Shown here in pieces: positions 1-8,287 of a DNA stretch of 64,000 nt. The stretch's first letter is position 1. Every line of letters starts with the position of its first letter. Source of the DNA: JAYPUG01 sp038117265 (GTDB lineage: Bacteria > Pseudomonadota > Alphaproteobacteria > UBA6615); contig JAYOFO010000005.1 of assembly GCA_038117265.1 (NCBI GenBank), positions 7,986-71,985 of the forward strand, read 5' to 3'. The notes under the pieces were generated by a model. That model did no database searches. It was not told the origin of the DNA and saw only the letters and a program-made list of their open reading frames with translations. The position numbers were made by a program, and so were the translations under genes.

Positions 1-473
1 CCGCGACCCTGCTGTTCCTGATCATTGCGGCGAGCATGTACAGCCGTATGCTGGGGATTTCCGGTCTGCCCACGGAGCTCGGAAAGGTCATCGGCGACGC
101 GCAACTGAGCCTGACGGAACTGCTGGTCCTCTATGTGGTCATCCTGATCATCCTCGGCACGATCATCGATTCCGTGTCGATCATGCTGATCGCGGTGCCG
201 CTTTATCTGGTCGTCCTGGCACCGTTCAACGTCGATCTCGTCTGGTTCGGCGTCGTTACGGTCATCGCGGTCGAGATCGGCCTCCTGACGCCGCCGCTCG
301 GCCTGGCGGTCTACGTCATCAAATCGACCCTGGTGCAGAAGGACATCTCGCTGGCGGACATCTTCATCGGCGCGGCGCCGTTCGCGCTGACGATGCTGTT
401 TGTGCTGATCCTGGTGATGATCTTCCCGGAAATCCCGCTGGCGCTCGTCGATCTCAAGCGATCGCTGAACTGA
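1..473 (+). CDS. dctM: TRAP transporter large permease, C-terminal part
   Basis: This is the C-terminal end of the large membrane subunit of a TRAP transporter, which takes up carboxylates or similar small molecules using an ion gradient and a separate periplasmic binding protein. The frame is open from base 3, so the start lies left of the window; about 156 residues remain. They are almost wholly hydrophobic, with about four likely membrane spans, and carry the family's GLLTPPLG loop in the middle of the fragment. The substrate cannot be told from this piece. The small permease and binding protein would be expected upstream. A strong terminator follows the TGA stop, so the transcription unit ends here. 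Confidence 0.9.
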   Translation, partial: ATLLFLIIAASMYSRMLGISGLPTELGKVIGDAQLSLTELLVLYVVILIILGTIIDSVSIMLIAVPLYLVVLAPFNVDLVWFGVVTVIAVEIGLLTPPLGLAVYVIKSTLVQKDISLADIFIGAAPFALTMLFVLILVMIFPEIPLALVDLKRSLN

Positions 474-496
474 CATCGGGCACAAAACTGCAATCG

Positions 497-531
497 AGGG
501 GCGGTGACCAGGTCACCGCCCCTTTCTCGTT
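497..531 (+). terminator. Rho-independent terminator after the TRAP permease
   Basis: A near-perfect inverted repeat (497-509 against 511-523, 13 bases per arm, the central bases forming the loop) is followed by TTTCTCGTTT. It starts 23 bases after the TRAP permease stop and separates that operon from the amidohydrolase gene. Confidence 0.8.
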
Positions 532-629
532 TGCGCCGCCCCATGACGGGCCGCCAACAGCGGTGATAGACTTGTTGTAAACCGGCCCGCGACCGGCACA
601 CGAACAAGCAAGCACAGGGGATTGCGCCC

Positions 630-1655
630 ATGGCCAGCAACGGCACCGTCGCCATCGACATGCACTGCCACGTCTTCTCGCCTTCGGCGAAGGCGTTGAT
701 GGACAAGCACTATGCGGCCGAGGAGATCCTCACGCCCGAGCGCGATCCCTACATGTTCTATGCCCATCCGTCGTCGATGGCGGTGGACAATCGGAGCATC
801 CCGAGCCTCGTGCCCAAGATGATCGATCTGAAGCCGCGCGAGGTGGACATGGATGCGACGCGCGTCGACATCCAGATCGTCAGCCCGGTTCCGATCCAGT
901 TCTACTACTGGACCGATCCGGAACTCGGCAACGAGCTGGCGCGCGTCCAGAACGACGATGTCGCGCAGCTGGTCAAGGGGAACCCCGACCGCTTCGTGGC
1001 GATGGGCACGCTGCCGATGCAGGACGCCGCCGCCTCGGTCGCCGAGATGGAGCGGGCGGTCAAGGAGCTCGACATCCGCGCCTTCATCATCTCGTCTAAC
1101 GTCGACGGGGTCGAACTTTCCGACCGGCGCTTCGACCCGATCTACGCCAAGGCGGTGGCGCTGGACGTACCGCTGTTCCTGCACCCGTTCGGCTTTACCG
1201 ACGGTGCGCGGCTGCGGCCCTTCTTCATGCACAATTGCGTCGGCCAGCCGCTGGAAGAGCAGATCGCCATCACCCACCTGATCTTCGGCGGCGTGCTGGA
1301 CCGTCACCCCGGCATCAAGATCTGTATCGCCCATGGCGGCGGCTACTTCCCGTACTACGCCGGCCGGATGGATCACAGCTGGGAGTACCGGCCCGAACTG
1401 CGGGACAAGATCGACCGGCCGCCGAGCGAGTATCTCAGCCAGCTGTACTACGACACGGTGGTCTTCCGGCCCGACGCGCTCGAGTATCTGGTCGATATGG
1501 TCGGCGTGGACCGGGTGATGATGGGAACGGACTACCCGTTCGACATGCAGGAGTTCGAACCGGTCGCCTTCGTCGAGAGCAGCACCAAGCTGAGCGATGG
1601 CGAACGGGCGAAGATTCTCGGTGGCACCGCCGCGGCGCTGATGCGCATCGGCTGA
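630..1655 (+). CDS. Amidohydrolase family 2 (ACMSD-like) metal hydrolase/decarboxylase
   Basis: A 341-residue TIM-barrel amidohydrolase of the family that contains aminocarboxymuconate-semialdehyde decarboxylase and related decarboxylases and hydratases. Metal ligands are visible: the HxH pair at His12/His14, His185 in LHPFG, His235 in AHGGG and Asp301 in GTDYPF. The length is typical for the family. The ATG at 630 follows AGGGGA at a usable distance. It stands just upstream of a small rhodanese-domain gene on the same strand, 37 bases apart, so the two may be co-transcribed. The actual substrate is unknown; members act on aromatic ring-cleavage products or hydroxybenzoates, which would suit the catabolic genes around it. 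Confidence 0.8.
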   Translation: MASNGTVAIDMHCHVFSPSAKALMDKHYAAEEILTPERDPYMFYAHPSSMAVDNRSIPSLVPKMIDLKPREVDMDATRVDIQIVSPVPIQFYYWTDPELGNELARVQNDDVAQLVKGNPDRFVAMGTLPMQDAAASVAEMERAVKELDIRAFIISSNVDGVELSDRRFDPIYAKAVALDVPLFLHPFGFTDGARLRPFFMHNCVGQPLEEQIAITHLIFGGVLDRHPGIKICIAHGGGYFPYYAGRMDHSWEYRPELRDKIDRPPSEYLSQLYYDTVVFRPDALEYLVDMVGVDRVMMGTDYPFDMQEFEPVAFVESSTKLSDGERAKILGGTAAALMRIG

Positions 1656-1692
1656 ACGCGCGTTGATGCGCAACCCCTGACGGAGTGACCCC

Positions 1693-2073
1693 ATGGCACT
1701 GAAACACGGCTTCAAGCAGATGCTCGCCGAGGCCAACGCCGCGATCAAGACGGTCGCGGTCAAGGACGCGCTCGCGCTGATCGGCGAGGAGGGCTACGCG
1801 TTCATCGACATCCGCGAGGGCGAGGAGCGGGCGAGGGGAACCATTCCGGGCTCCGCCCACGTGCCGCGCGGGTTCCTCGAGTTCCGGGCTGACCCCGACA
1901 GCCAGATGCACGATCCCGTGTTCTCGAGCGGAGATCGCCTGGTCCTGTTCTGCGCCAGCGGCGGCCGTTCGGCGCTGGCGGCCAAGACCCTCGTCGACAT
2001 GGGATTCGAGGATGTGTACCACGTCACCGGCGGAATGGCGGCCTGGCAGGAGGCCGGCGGGCCGGTCGAATAG
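1693..2073 (+). CDS. Rhodanese-like domain protein
   Basis: A single-domain rhodanese of 126 residues. The active-site loop reads CASGGR with the presumed persulfide-carrying Cys87, and the domain ends in the usual GGMAAW segment. A roughly 25-residue N-terminal helix precedes the domain. Such proteins move sulfane sulfur or detoxify cyanide; which applies here cannot be told. It follows the amidohydrolase gene and converges with the thioesterase gene, with 7 bases between the stops. Confidence 0.8.
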   Translation: MALKHGFKQMLAEANAAIKTVAVKDALALIGEEGYAFIDIREGEERARGTIPGSAHVPRGFLEFRADPDSQMHDPVFSSGDRLVLFCASGGRSALAAKTLVDMGFEDVYHVTGGMAAWQEAGGPVE

Positions 2074-2080
2074 TCGCCGG

Positions 2081-2497
2081 CTACTCCAGCAGGGTCCAGG
2101 TCGTCTGGATCAGCGCGACGGCCTCGCCCGTGTCGGCCGTCTCCAGGTCGATCCGTCCGAACACCATGCGCTTGCCGCGCCGCAGCACCTCGCCGCGCGC
2201 GATCACGTCGGTGTTGTAGGCCGGCGCGAGGAAGGTGGTGGTCATGTCGATCGTGGCCATCTTCCGGAACTCGCCGATCGCCGAGGCGATCACGACCACC
2301 ATTGCGGCATCGGCGAACGACATCAGCGCCTGCCCCGTGATCAGCCCGCCGTCGCGCGCCAGGCGTTCGTGCCAGGGCAGGCGGACGATGGCGCCCTCGT
2401 CGGTCAGTTCCTCGACGACCATGCCGAGTTCGTCGATCCACGGCGTCATGACCGTGTCGAGGACGTGCTGGGCCTCGGCGAGGGTGAAGCTGCTCAT
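2081..2497 (-). CDS. PaaI-type hotdog thioesterase
   Basis: A 138-residue single hotdog-fold protein of the PaaI/YbgC group, which hydrolyses acyl-CoA or aryl-CoA thioesters in the cytoplasm. The helix segment GGLITGQALMSFADAAM, about residues 50-66, is the conserved part that carries the catalytic Asp in this family. The gene lies 20 bases downstream of the enoyl-CoA hydratase gene on the same strand, so the two are probably one operon acting on CoA esters. The exact acyl group is unknown. Confidence 0.8.
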   Translation of the reverse strand: MSSFTLAEAQHVLDTVMTPWIDELGMVVEELTDEGAIVRLPWHERLARDGGLITGQALMSFADAAMVVVIASAIGEFRKMATIDMTTTFLAPAYNTDVIARGEVLRRGKRMVFGRIDLETADTGEAVALIQTTWTLLE

Positions 2498-2517
2498 CGG
2501 ATGAACGTGGGTGCCCG

Positions 2518-3303
2518 CTAGTCGCCCTTGAAGGCGGCCCGGCGCTTCTCGACGAACGCGGTGACGCCTTCGGCGAAATCGCCCGTCACGGCGCAGCGCA
2601 GGAAGGCGGCCTGTTCGGCCGCGAGCTGGTCGGCCATGTCGGCCGCCTCGAAGGTGCGGTTGATCAGCGCCTTGGTGTTCGCATAGGCCTGGGTCGGGCC
2701 GCTGGCCAGCCGCTCCGCCAGCTTCATCGTCTCGGCCGCGAGATCGGCCGCGGGCACGACCCGGTTGACCAGGCCGAGATCGAGCGCCGTCGCCGCATCG
2801 ACCGGCTCGCTGAGCATCGCCAGTTCGAGCGCCTTGCGCCGACCCACCAGGCGCGGCAGCAGGTAGGTCGAGCCGCCGTCGGGAATGGTGCCGATCATCA
2901 CATAGGCCATGGTGAACTTGGTGTCGTCGGCGGCGATCCCCAGGTCCGCGTTCAGCGCAAGCCCCACGCCAGCGCCCGCGACCGGGCCATGGATGGAGGC
3001 GATCACCGGCTTAGGCATGCTCGACAGGGTGAGTGCGAAATGATGATAGATGGTGATCAGGTCGTCGACGGTGTGCCCGATGCTGTCGAGGTTGGCGTGG
3101 AAGGTCGCCACGTCGCCGCCGGCCATGAAGCCGCGTCCGGCGCCCCGAAGCACGACGCAACGGACGGTCTCGTCCGCTGCCAGATATTCCGCTGTTGCCT
3201 TGAGTTCCAGCGCCATCTGGCGGTTGAGCGCGTTCAGCACGTCGGGCCGGTTGAGGGTCAGGGTGGCGACGCCGCCCTGCTTGTCCAGTAAGATGGTTTC
3301 CAT
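2518..3303 (-). CDS. Enoyl-CoA hydratase/isomerase family protein (PaaG-like active site)
   Basis: A 261-residue crotonase-fold protein. The oxyanion-hole segments are MAGGDVATF and HGPVAGAGVGLAL. The two catalytic glutamates of true hydratases seem to be absent: the first site is Gly (AGVGLAL) and the second falls in MAYV. Instead there is an Asp in the IPDGGS loop, as in PaaG-type isomerases. It may therefore isomerise rather than hydrate its CoA substrate; this comes from alignment by eye. It is first in a two-gene operon with the thioesterase and is divergent from the SDR and acyl-CoA dehydrogenase genes. Confidence 0.8.
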   Translation of the reverse strand: METILLDKQGGVATLTLNRPDVLNALNRQMALELKATAEYLAADETVRCVVLRGAGRGFMAGGDVATFHANLDSIGHTVDDLITIYHHFALTLSSMPKPVIASIHGPVAGAGVGLALNADLGIAADDTKFTMAYVMIGTIPDGGSTYLLPRLVGRRKALELAMLSEPVDAATALDLGLVNRVVPAADLAAETMKLAERLASGPTQAYANTKALINRTFEAADMADQLAAEQAAFLRCAVTGDFAEGVTAFVEKRRAAFKGD

Positions 3304-3395
3304 TGATCCCGCCCCTTCGGTTCGTCTTTGGGGACCAACTTAGCGGCGGCGGCGAATGGCGGCAAACGGCCAGATGACATTGGGAGAAGGTGCGC

Positions 3396-4160
3396 ATGAA
3401 GATCGATCTCGAAGGGCAGGTGGCCTTCGTGACGGGCGCGTCGAGCGGATTGGGGGCGCGTTTCGCGCGCACCCTGGCGGGTGTCGGTGCAAAGGTTGCG
3501 ATGGGGGCGCGGCGGGTCGATCGGCTGGTCGCGTTGGCCGATGAGATCGCGGCGGTCGACGGGCGTGCCCTGCCGATCGAGCTAGACGTCACGGATGCCG
3601 ATTCCGTCGCCCGTGCGGTGGCGATCGCGGAAGAGGAACTCGGGCCGATCTCGATTCTCGTCAACAATGCCGGCGTGCCGCCGCGTGCGCTTACCCTCGA
3701 CATGGACGAGGAGGAGTGGGACCGCGTGGTCGGCACCAACCTCAAGGGATGCTGGCTGATGGCGCGCGAGGTTGGGCGCCGCATGGTCGCCCACGGTCAT
3801 GGCGGACGGATCATCAACATCGCCTCGGTTCTCGGCTGGAAGACTACGGCCAAGCGCATCCAGTCCTACGGCGTGTCGAAGGCGGGGCTGGTCAGCATGA
3901 CCGAGACGCTGGCGCTCGAGCTCGGCCGGGACGGGATTCTCGTCAACGCGCTGGCGCCCGGCTACATCAAGACCGAGCTCAACGACGCCTTCCTCGAGAG
4001 CGAGACCGGCCAGCGGATCCAGAAACGCATCGCGGTCGGACGCTATGGCGATCCGGCCGATCTCGACGGTGCGCTGTTGCTGTTTGCCGGCCCGGCCGGC
4101 GCCTACATCACCGGTGCAACGCTCGCCATCGACGGCGGGCTGACCCTGACCACCCTCTAG
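3396..4160 (+). CDS. Short-chain dehydrogenase/reductase
   Basis: A 254-residue classical SDR, NAD(P)-dependent. Visible motifs are the cofactor loop TGASSGLG near the N-terminus, NNAG, and the active-site Tyr-x3-Lys in YGVSKAG; the C-terminal GATLAIDGG is also typical. I chose the ATG at 3396, because GGGAGAAGG (3382-3390) lies just upstream, whereas the in-frame GTG at 3390 would sit on the ribosome binding site. The stop is 22 bases before the acyl-CoA dehydrogenase start, so the SDR, acyl-CoA dehydrogenase and phosphotransferase genes form an operon. In that setting it may oxidise a hydroxyacyl-CoA. Confidence 0.85.
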   Translation: MKIDLEGQVAFVTGASSGLGARFARTLAGVGAKVAMGARRVDRLVALADEIAAVDGRALPIELDVTDADSVARAVAIAEEELGPISILVNNAGVPPRALTLDMDEEEWDRVVGTNLKGCWLMAREVGRRMVAHGHGGRIINIASVLGWKTTAKRIQSYGVSKAGLVSMTETLALELGRDGILVNALAPGYIKTELNDAFLESETGQRIQKRIAVGRYGDPADLDGALLLFAGPAGAYITGATLAIDGGLTLTTL

Positions 4161-4182
4161 ACGCAGCCGAAGGAGCATTTTC

Positions 4183-5382
4183 GTGGATTTTGCACTCTCC
4201 AAGGAACACGAAGACCTGCGTGTGCGGGTGCGCGACTTCGTCGCCGCGTACATCATGCCAGTCGAGGCCGATCCAGCGAACTTCGACGAGCACGAGAACA
4301 TAACGCTGGAGGCGCTTGGGCCGGTGCGCGAGAAGGCGCGCGCGGCCGGGCTGTGGGCGCCGCAGATGCCCGTCGCACGCGGCGGGCTGGGGCTCAACAC
4401 CGTGGGCATGGCGATGTTCTATGAGGAGGCGGCGCGCTCGCGCTTCGGGCCCGTCGTGTTCAACTGCGCCGCGCCCGACGACGGCAACATGATCCTGCTC
4501 GACCGGGTCGCCCGCGAGGACCAGAAGGACCGCTGGCTGCAGCCGGTCATCGACGGCAAGGTCCGGTCCTCGATCGTGATGACCGAGCCGGCGCCCGGTT
4601 CGGGCTCTGATCCGACCATGATGCTGACGCGCGCCGAGCCCCAGGGCAACGACAAGTGGGTGATCACCGGCCGCAAATGGTTCATCACCGGCGCCGAGGG
4701 ATCGGAGCACTTCATCCTGCTGGCGCGGACCTCCGACGAGAAGCGCGGCGCGCTCACCACCTTCCTGTTCCACAAGGACCAGCCCGGTTGGCGCATCGTC
4801 CGGCGCATTCCGATCATGGGCCCCGAGGAGCATGGCGGGCATTGCGAGATCGAGTTCGACGGGCTGGAGATCGACGACGAGAACCGGCTGATGGAGGTCG
4901 GCGAGGGCATGAAGGCGGTGCAGATTAGGCTCGGCACCGCGCGCCTGACCCACTGCATGCGCTGGCTCGGGATGTCGAAGCGCGCGCTGGAGGAATGCCT
5001 CGACTATGTGAAGGTCCGAGAGAATTTCGGCGCGACCCTGGCCGAGCACGAGGGCGTGCAGTGGATGCTCGCCGATGCGGCCATGGACATCGAGATCGGC
5101 CGCCTGCTGACGATGCGGGCCGCCGCGAAGCTGGACACCGGCGACCAGGCCCGCAAGGAGGTCTCGATGGCCAAGATCTGGGTGTCGGAGATCCTGCACA
5201 AGTGCATCACGACGGCGATCCAGCTCAACGGTGCGCGCGGCTATTCCAAGGATTTGCCGCTGGAGTGGATGTACCGCTACGCGCCCCAGGCGAAGCTGGT
5301 CGACGGCGCATCCGAGGTCCACAAGATGGTCATCGCGCGGCACCTGCTGGCCGAGGAAATGGATTTCTGGAGCTGGGACTAG
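4183..5382 (+). CDS. Acyl-CoA dehydrogenase
   Basis: A 399-residue FAD-dependent acyl-CoA dehydrogenase of normal length. Features include the substrate/FAD segment MTEPAPGSGSDP, the RKWFITG motif, and a C-terminal helical domain with QLNGARGYSKDLPLEWMYR. The start is GTG at 4183 after AAGGAG (4169-4174). Its TAG stop shares a base with the GTG start of the phosphotransferase (taGTG), so translation is coupled. The pairing matches the human ACAD10/ACAD11 proteins, where a phosphotransferase domain is fused to this dehydrogenase type, and the bacterial Lva levulinate enzymes. A role in 4-hydroxyacyl-CoA breakdown is therefore an inference. Confidence 0.9.
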   Translation: MDFALSKEHEDLRVRVRDFVAAYIMPVEADPANFDEHENITLEALGPVREKARAAGLWAPQMPVARGGLGLNTVGMAMFYEEAARSRFGPVVFNCAAPDDGNMILLDRVAREDQKDRWLQPVIDGKVRSSIVMTEPAPGSGSDPTMMLTRAEPQGNDKWVITGRKWFITGAEGSEHFILLARTSDEKRGALTTFLFHKDQPGWRIVRRIPIMGPEEHGGHCEIEFDGLEIDDENRLMEVGEGMKAVQIRLGTARLTHCMRWLGMSKRALEECLDYVKVRENFGATLAEHEGVQWMLADAAMDIEIGRLLTMRAAAKLDTGDQARKEVSMAKIWVSEILHKCITTAIQLNGARGYSKDLPLEWMYRYAPQAKLVDGASEVHKMVIARHLLAEEMDFWSWD

Positions 5383-6386
5383 TGCCCGACGGCGCCAACC
5401 GCGAACCGGCCACCGGCCCCAGTTTCGCACCCTTCGCCGGTGCGATCGCCGGCTGGCTGGGCACGCGCCTGGGGGCCGCCACCCTCACGCTCGATGCGGC
5501 GACGCTGCTTCCCGGCGGCGCCATCCAGCACAATTGGCGGCTGGACGTGACGGCGGATGGCGCGGCGCGCACGCTGGTGTTGCGTGCGGGGCCGGACATC
5601 CCGCTTCCCGAGAGCATCGGCAAGGCCCGTGAGTTCGACCTGTTGCGGCGTGCCTGGCTGGCCGGTGTGCCGGTCGCCGAGCCGCTGTTGTGCGCAGACG
5701 GAGACCCGGCCTTCGACCGGGATTTCCTCGTCTCCGCCTTCGTGGCGGGCGATGCCGAGCGCGGCGGCCTATGGGCAAGCCCGGACAGCAGGCCGGTCGT
5801 GGCCGATCTGGGAGCCGCATTGGCCGCGGTCCACCGCGTCGCGCCGCCGGACGGCGTCGTACCCGAGCGGCCCGCCGATCGCGTGGCGACCCTGGCGGGA
5901 TGGGCGCTGAGCATCGCGGACGTTCCCGAGGGCGTCCGTTCCGGGCTCGGCTGGCTGCGTGCCCATGCCCCGGCGACGGGAGCGGCGGCGCTCGTCCATC
6001 GCGATTTCCGGACGGGCAACTTCCTCGTCTACCGCGGCCGGCTGGCCGCGGTGCTCGACTGGGAGTTCGCGGGCTGGGGCGATCCCCAAGAGGATATCGG
6101 CTGGTTCTGCGCGCGTTGCTGGCGCGGGCCGGACGCCGCACGCGAGGCGGGCGGATTGGGCGGCCGCGCGGCGTTTTACGAGGCGTATGCGCGGGCCGGC
6201 GGTGTCCCGATCGACGATTCGCGCGTCCGCTTCTGGGAGGTCTTCGCCCATGTCCGCTGGGCGCTGATCGCCATGCAACAGGGCGAACGCGCCCGCGCCG
6301 GCGCCTGGCCGGCGGGCGAACTGGAAGAAGCGGCGGCCCGGGTGCCGGGCCTGGCGGGCGATATCGCGCTAGAAATCGCCGCCTGA
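5382..6386 (+). CDS. APH-type phosphotransferase (ACAD10/11- and LvaA-like kinase)
   Basis: A 334-residue protein of the aminoglycoside/choline kinase fold. The catalytic loop HRDFRTGN gives His206, Asp208 and Asn213, and Asp226 in DWEF would bind magnesium. The start is the GTG overlapping the dehydrogenase stop at 5382; no better start with a ribosome binding site is visible downstream. Family members beside acyl-CoA dehydrogenases phosphorylate the hydroxyl of 4-hydroxyacyl-CoA so that the paired dehydrogenase-like protein can rearrange it. It is annotated as aminoglycoside phosphotransferase in many genomes, but nothing here suggests drug resistance. Confidence 0.8.
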   Translation: MPDGANREPATGPSFAPFAGAIAGWLGTRLGAATLTLDAATLLPGGAIQHNWRLDVTADGAARTLVLRAGPDIPLPESIGKAREFDLLRRAWLAGVPVAEPLLCADGDPAFDRDFLVSAFVAGDAERGGLWASPDSRPVVADLGAALAAVHRVAPPDGVVPERPADRVATLAGWALSIADVPEGVRSGLGWLRAHAPATGAAALVHRDFRTGNFLVYRGRLAAVLDWEFAGWGDPQEDIGWFCARCWRGPDAAREAGGLGGRAAFYEAYARAGGVPIDDSRVRFWEVFAHVRWALIAMQQGERARAGAWPAGELEEAAARVPGLAGDIALEIAA

Positions 6387-6405
6387 GGCCCGTCGTGCTC
6401 CGCGG

Positions 6406-7461
6406 CTACGGCATGACGACCACCCGGCCGACGATCTTGCCGTCCGCGAGATCCTGCAGGGTCTCGGTCACTTCCGACATCGGCCGTGACGCCACGGGAA
6501 TCGGGTCGACCTTGCCGGCCTTTACGAGTTCGAGTAGTTCCTGCATCTCGCCCAGGGTGCCGACATACGATCCGCGCAGCGCGATGTCGCGCGTCGGCAG
6601 GGCCAGCGAGGGGATGTCGATCCGCCCGCCATACAGGCCGACCGCGATGTAGCTGCCGCCGCGGCGGATCACGTCGATCCCCAGCTGCGCCGTCTCGGTC
6701 GAGGCGACGAAGTCGACGACCGCGCCGGCGCCCGCATCGGTCAGCTCGGCGATCCGCGCGCGCGCATCCTCGCGCCGCGGGTTGATCGTGTGGTCGGCCC
6801 CGGCCTCGCGGGCGGCCGCCAGCTTCTCCTCGTCGACGTCGACCACGATCTTCTCGTTGGGGATGAAATCGCGTGCGATCCCCACCCCGGTCAGGCCGAC
6901 GCCGCCAGCGCCGATGATCACCAGCTTGTCGTCCGCCGCGATCTCCTTCGCCTTGCGGATCGCGCTGTAGGAGGTGATGCCGGCACAGGCCAGGGTGCAG
7001 GCGTAGTGCGGGTCGATGCCGGTGATGTCCAGCAGGTATTTCGGGTGCGGGCAGATGATGTGATCGGCATACCCGCCCGGCCGGCGCACCCCGAGCGGGG
7101 CGGTCAGGGCGCAGTCGTTCTCGCGGCCCTCGTTGCAGCGCGCGCAGTCGCCGCAACCCAGCCAGGGGAACACCACGCGGGTCTCACCGACCTTGACCGT
7201 GTCGGGCGCGTCGGGGCCCAGCGCGACCACCTCGCCGACGGGCTCGTGGCCCATGGTGAAGGGCAGCTCGATGTTGCGGTCCTTCAGCGTCAGCTTCTTG
7301 CCTTCGCCAAGGTCGTAATAGCCGTGCCAGAAGTGCAGGTCGGAGTGGCACACGCCGCAGGCGATGACCCGGAGCAGGACCTCGGTGCCCTGCGGCTCCG
7401 GCGTGTCCGTCTCGGTCGGGACGAGCGGCTTGTTGGGCTCGACGAGTTGATAGCTTTTCAT
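6406..7461 (-). CDS. Zinc-dependent alcohol dehydrogenase
   Basis: A 351-residue medium-chain dehydrogenase. The catalytic zinc site is CGVCHSD (Cys38) with GHEPVGE, and the structural zinc cluster is CGDCARCNEGRENDC. The nucleotide-binding loop GAGGVGLTGV follows near residue 180. It oxidises an alcohol or reduces an aldehyde with NAD(P); the substrate is not known. It is 20 bases downstream of the hydratase gene and follows the same direction, so the minus-strand genes from 9229 to 6406 look like one operon of three: hydrolase, hydratase, dehydrogenase. Confidence 0.9.
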   Translation of the reverse strand: MKSYQLVEPNKPLVPTETDTPEPQGTEVLLRVIACGVCHSDLHFWHGYYDLGEGKKLTLKDRNIELPFTMGHEPVGEVVALGPDAPDTVKVGETRVVFPWLGCGDCARCNEGRENDCALTAPLGVRRPGGYADHIICPHPKYLLDITGIDPHYACTLACAGITSYSAIRKAKEIAADDKLVIIGAGGVGLTGVGIARDFIPNEKIVVDVDEEKLAAAREAGADHTINPRREDARARIAELTDAGAGAVVDFVASTETAQLGIDVIRRGGSYIAVGLYGGRIDIPSLALPTRDIALRGSYVGTLGEMQELLELVKAGKVDPIPVASRPMSEVTETLQDLADGKIVGRVVVMP

Positions 7462-7481
7462 GGCAATTCCTCCCCAGAAAA

Positions 7482-8276
7482 TCAGGCGAATGTAACCGAC
7501 ACCGAGCCGAGGCCTGGTATCGCGTGGTCGATGCGGTCACCCTGTGAGACCCATTGGGTCGCCACGACCGAGCCCAAAGTGACGAACGCGCCGGCCTTCA
7601 GGTGCCGGCCGCGCTCGGCCAGCCGGTTGGCGAGCCAGGCGAGCGCCTCGAGCGGATGGCCCATGATCAGCGATCCCCTGCCCGTGGCGAGGAACTCGCC
7701 GTTGAGGTGGATCGTGCCTTCGGCCTCGGCCAGGTCTATGCCCTGCCAGTCGGCGACCGGATCGCCCAGGATCACGGCGGCGTTGAAGAAATTGTCGGCC
7801 ACCATGGTCGGCGTGTCGAGTTCGCGGTAGTCGCGGTAGCGCGCCTCGACGAGTTCGATCGAGGCCATCACCGCGCCGACCGCATCGCGCACGCTGTCGC
7901 GCGTATACGGCGTCCCGGTGGCGGGAATATCGGAAGCGAGCGAGACCGCGATCTCGCATTCGATGCCCGGGTTCACGCAGTCGGCGAAGACGAAGTCGGC
8001 ATGGTTGCGGTGGACCGTCGAGGCGAAGACCTCGCCGTAGGACGGTTCATGGATGTTCATGAACTCCTGCATCACCGGCGTGGTGCAGCCGATCTTGTAG
8101 CCCGAGCGCGGGCCCAGGCCGCGTGCCGTGAGAATCTCGTTGTAGCGTTCCTGGACCGTGTAGGCGTCGTGCAGGTCCATGGGCCGGATCGCGGCGTCGA
8201 GCGTGTCCAGCCTGGTCCGCGCGACCCGGTTGTCGGAGATGATCGCTGCCGCGCGATCTATGGCGTGGGGGTCCAT
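7482..8276 (-). CDS. 2-keto-4-pentenoate hydratase-like (MhpD family)
   Basis: A 264-residue member of the fumarylacetoacetase/MhpD fold. This group hydrates 2-hydroxypentadienoate or decarboxylates oxalocrotonate in meta-cleavage pathways, with a divalent metal. The segment ECEIAVSL near residue 105 carries acidic metal ligands. The frame is open far upstream, but the ATG at 8276 is preceded by GAGG at a good distance and begins the family's N-terminus. It sits between an HSL-type hydrolase and an alcohol dehydrogenase, a context that fits degradation of an aromatic or unsaturated acid. Confidence 0.85.
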   Translation of the reverse strand: MDPHAIDRAAAIISDNRVARTRLDTLDAAIRPMDLHDAYTVQERYNEILTARGLGPRSGYKIGCTTPVMQEFMNIHEPSYGEVFASTVHRNHADFVFADCVNPGIECEIAVSLASDIPATGTPYTRDSVRDAVGAVMASIELVEARYRDYRELDTPTMVADNFFNAAVILGDPVADWQGIDLAEAEGTIHLNGEFLATGRGSLIMGHPLEALAWLANRLAERGRHLKAGAFVTLGSVVATQWVSQGDRIDHAIPGLGSVSVTFA

Positions 8277-8287
8277 GAAATCCTCGT

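Noticed and set aside
513..1763. Long open frame on the minus strand across the amidohydrolase and rhodanese genes
   Set aside because: It is antisense to two well-supported genes and has no recognisable domain; long shadow frames are common in GC-rich DNA.
5382..6386. Aminoglycoside resistance gene
   Set aside because: The APH fold is shared by many metabolic kinases; overlap with an acyl-CoA dehydrogenase points to CoA-ester metabolism.
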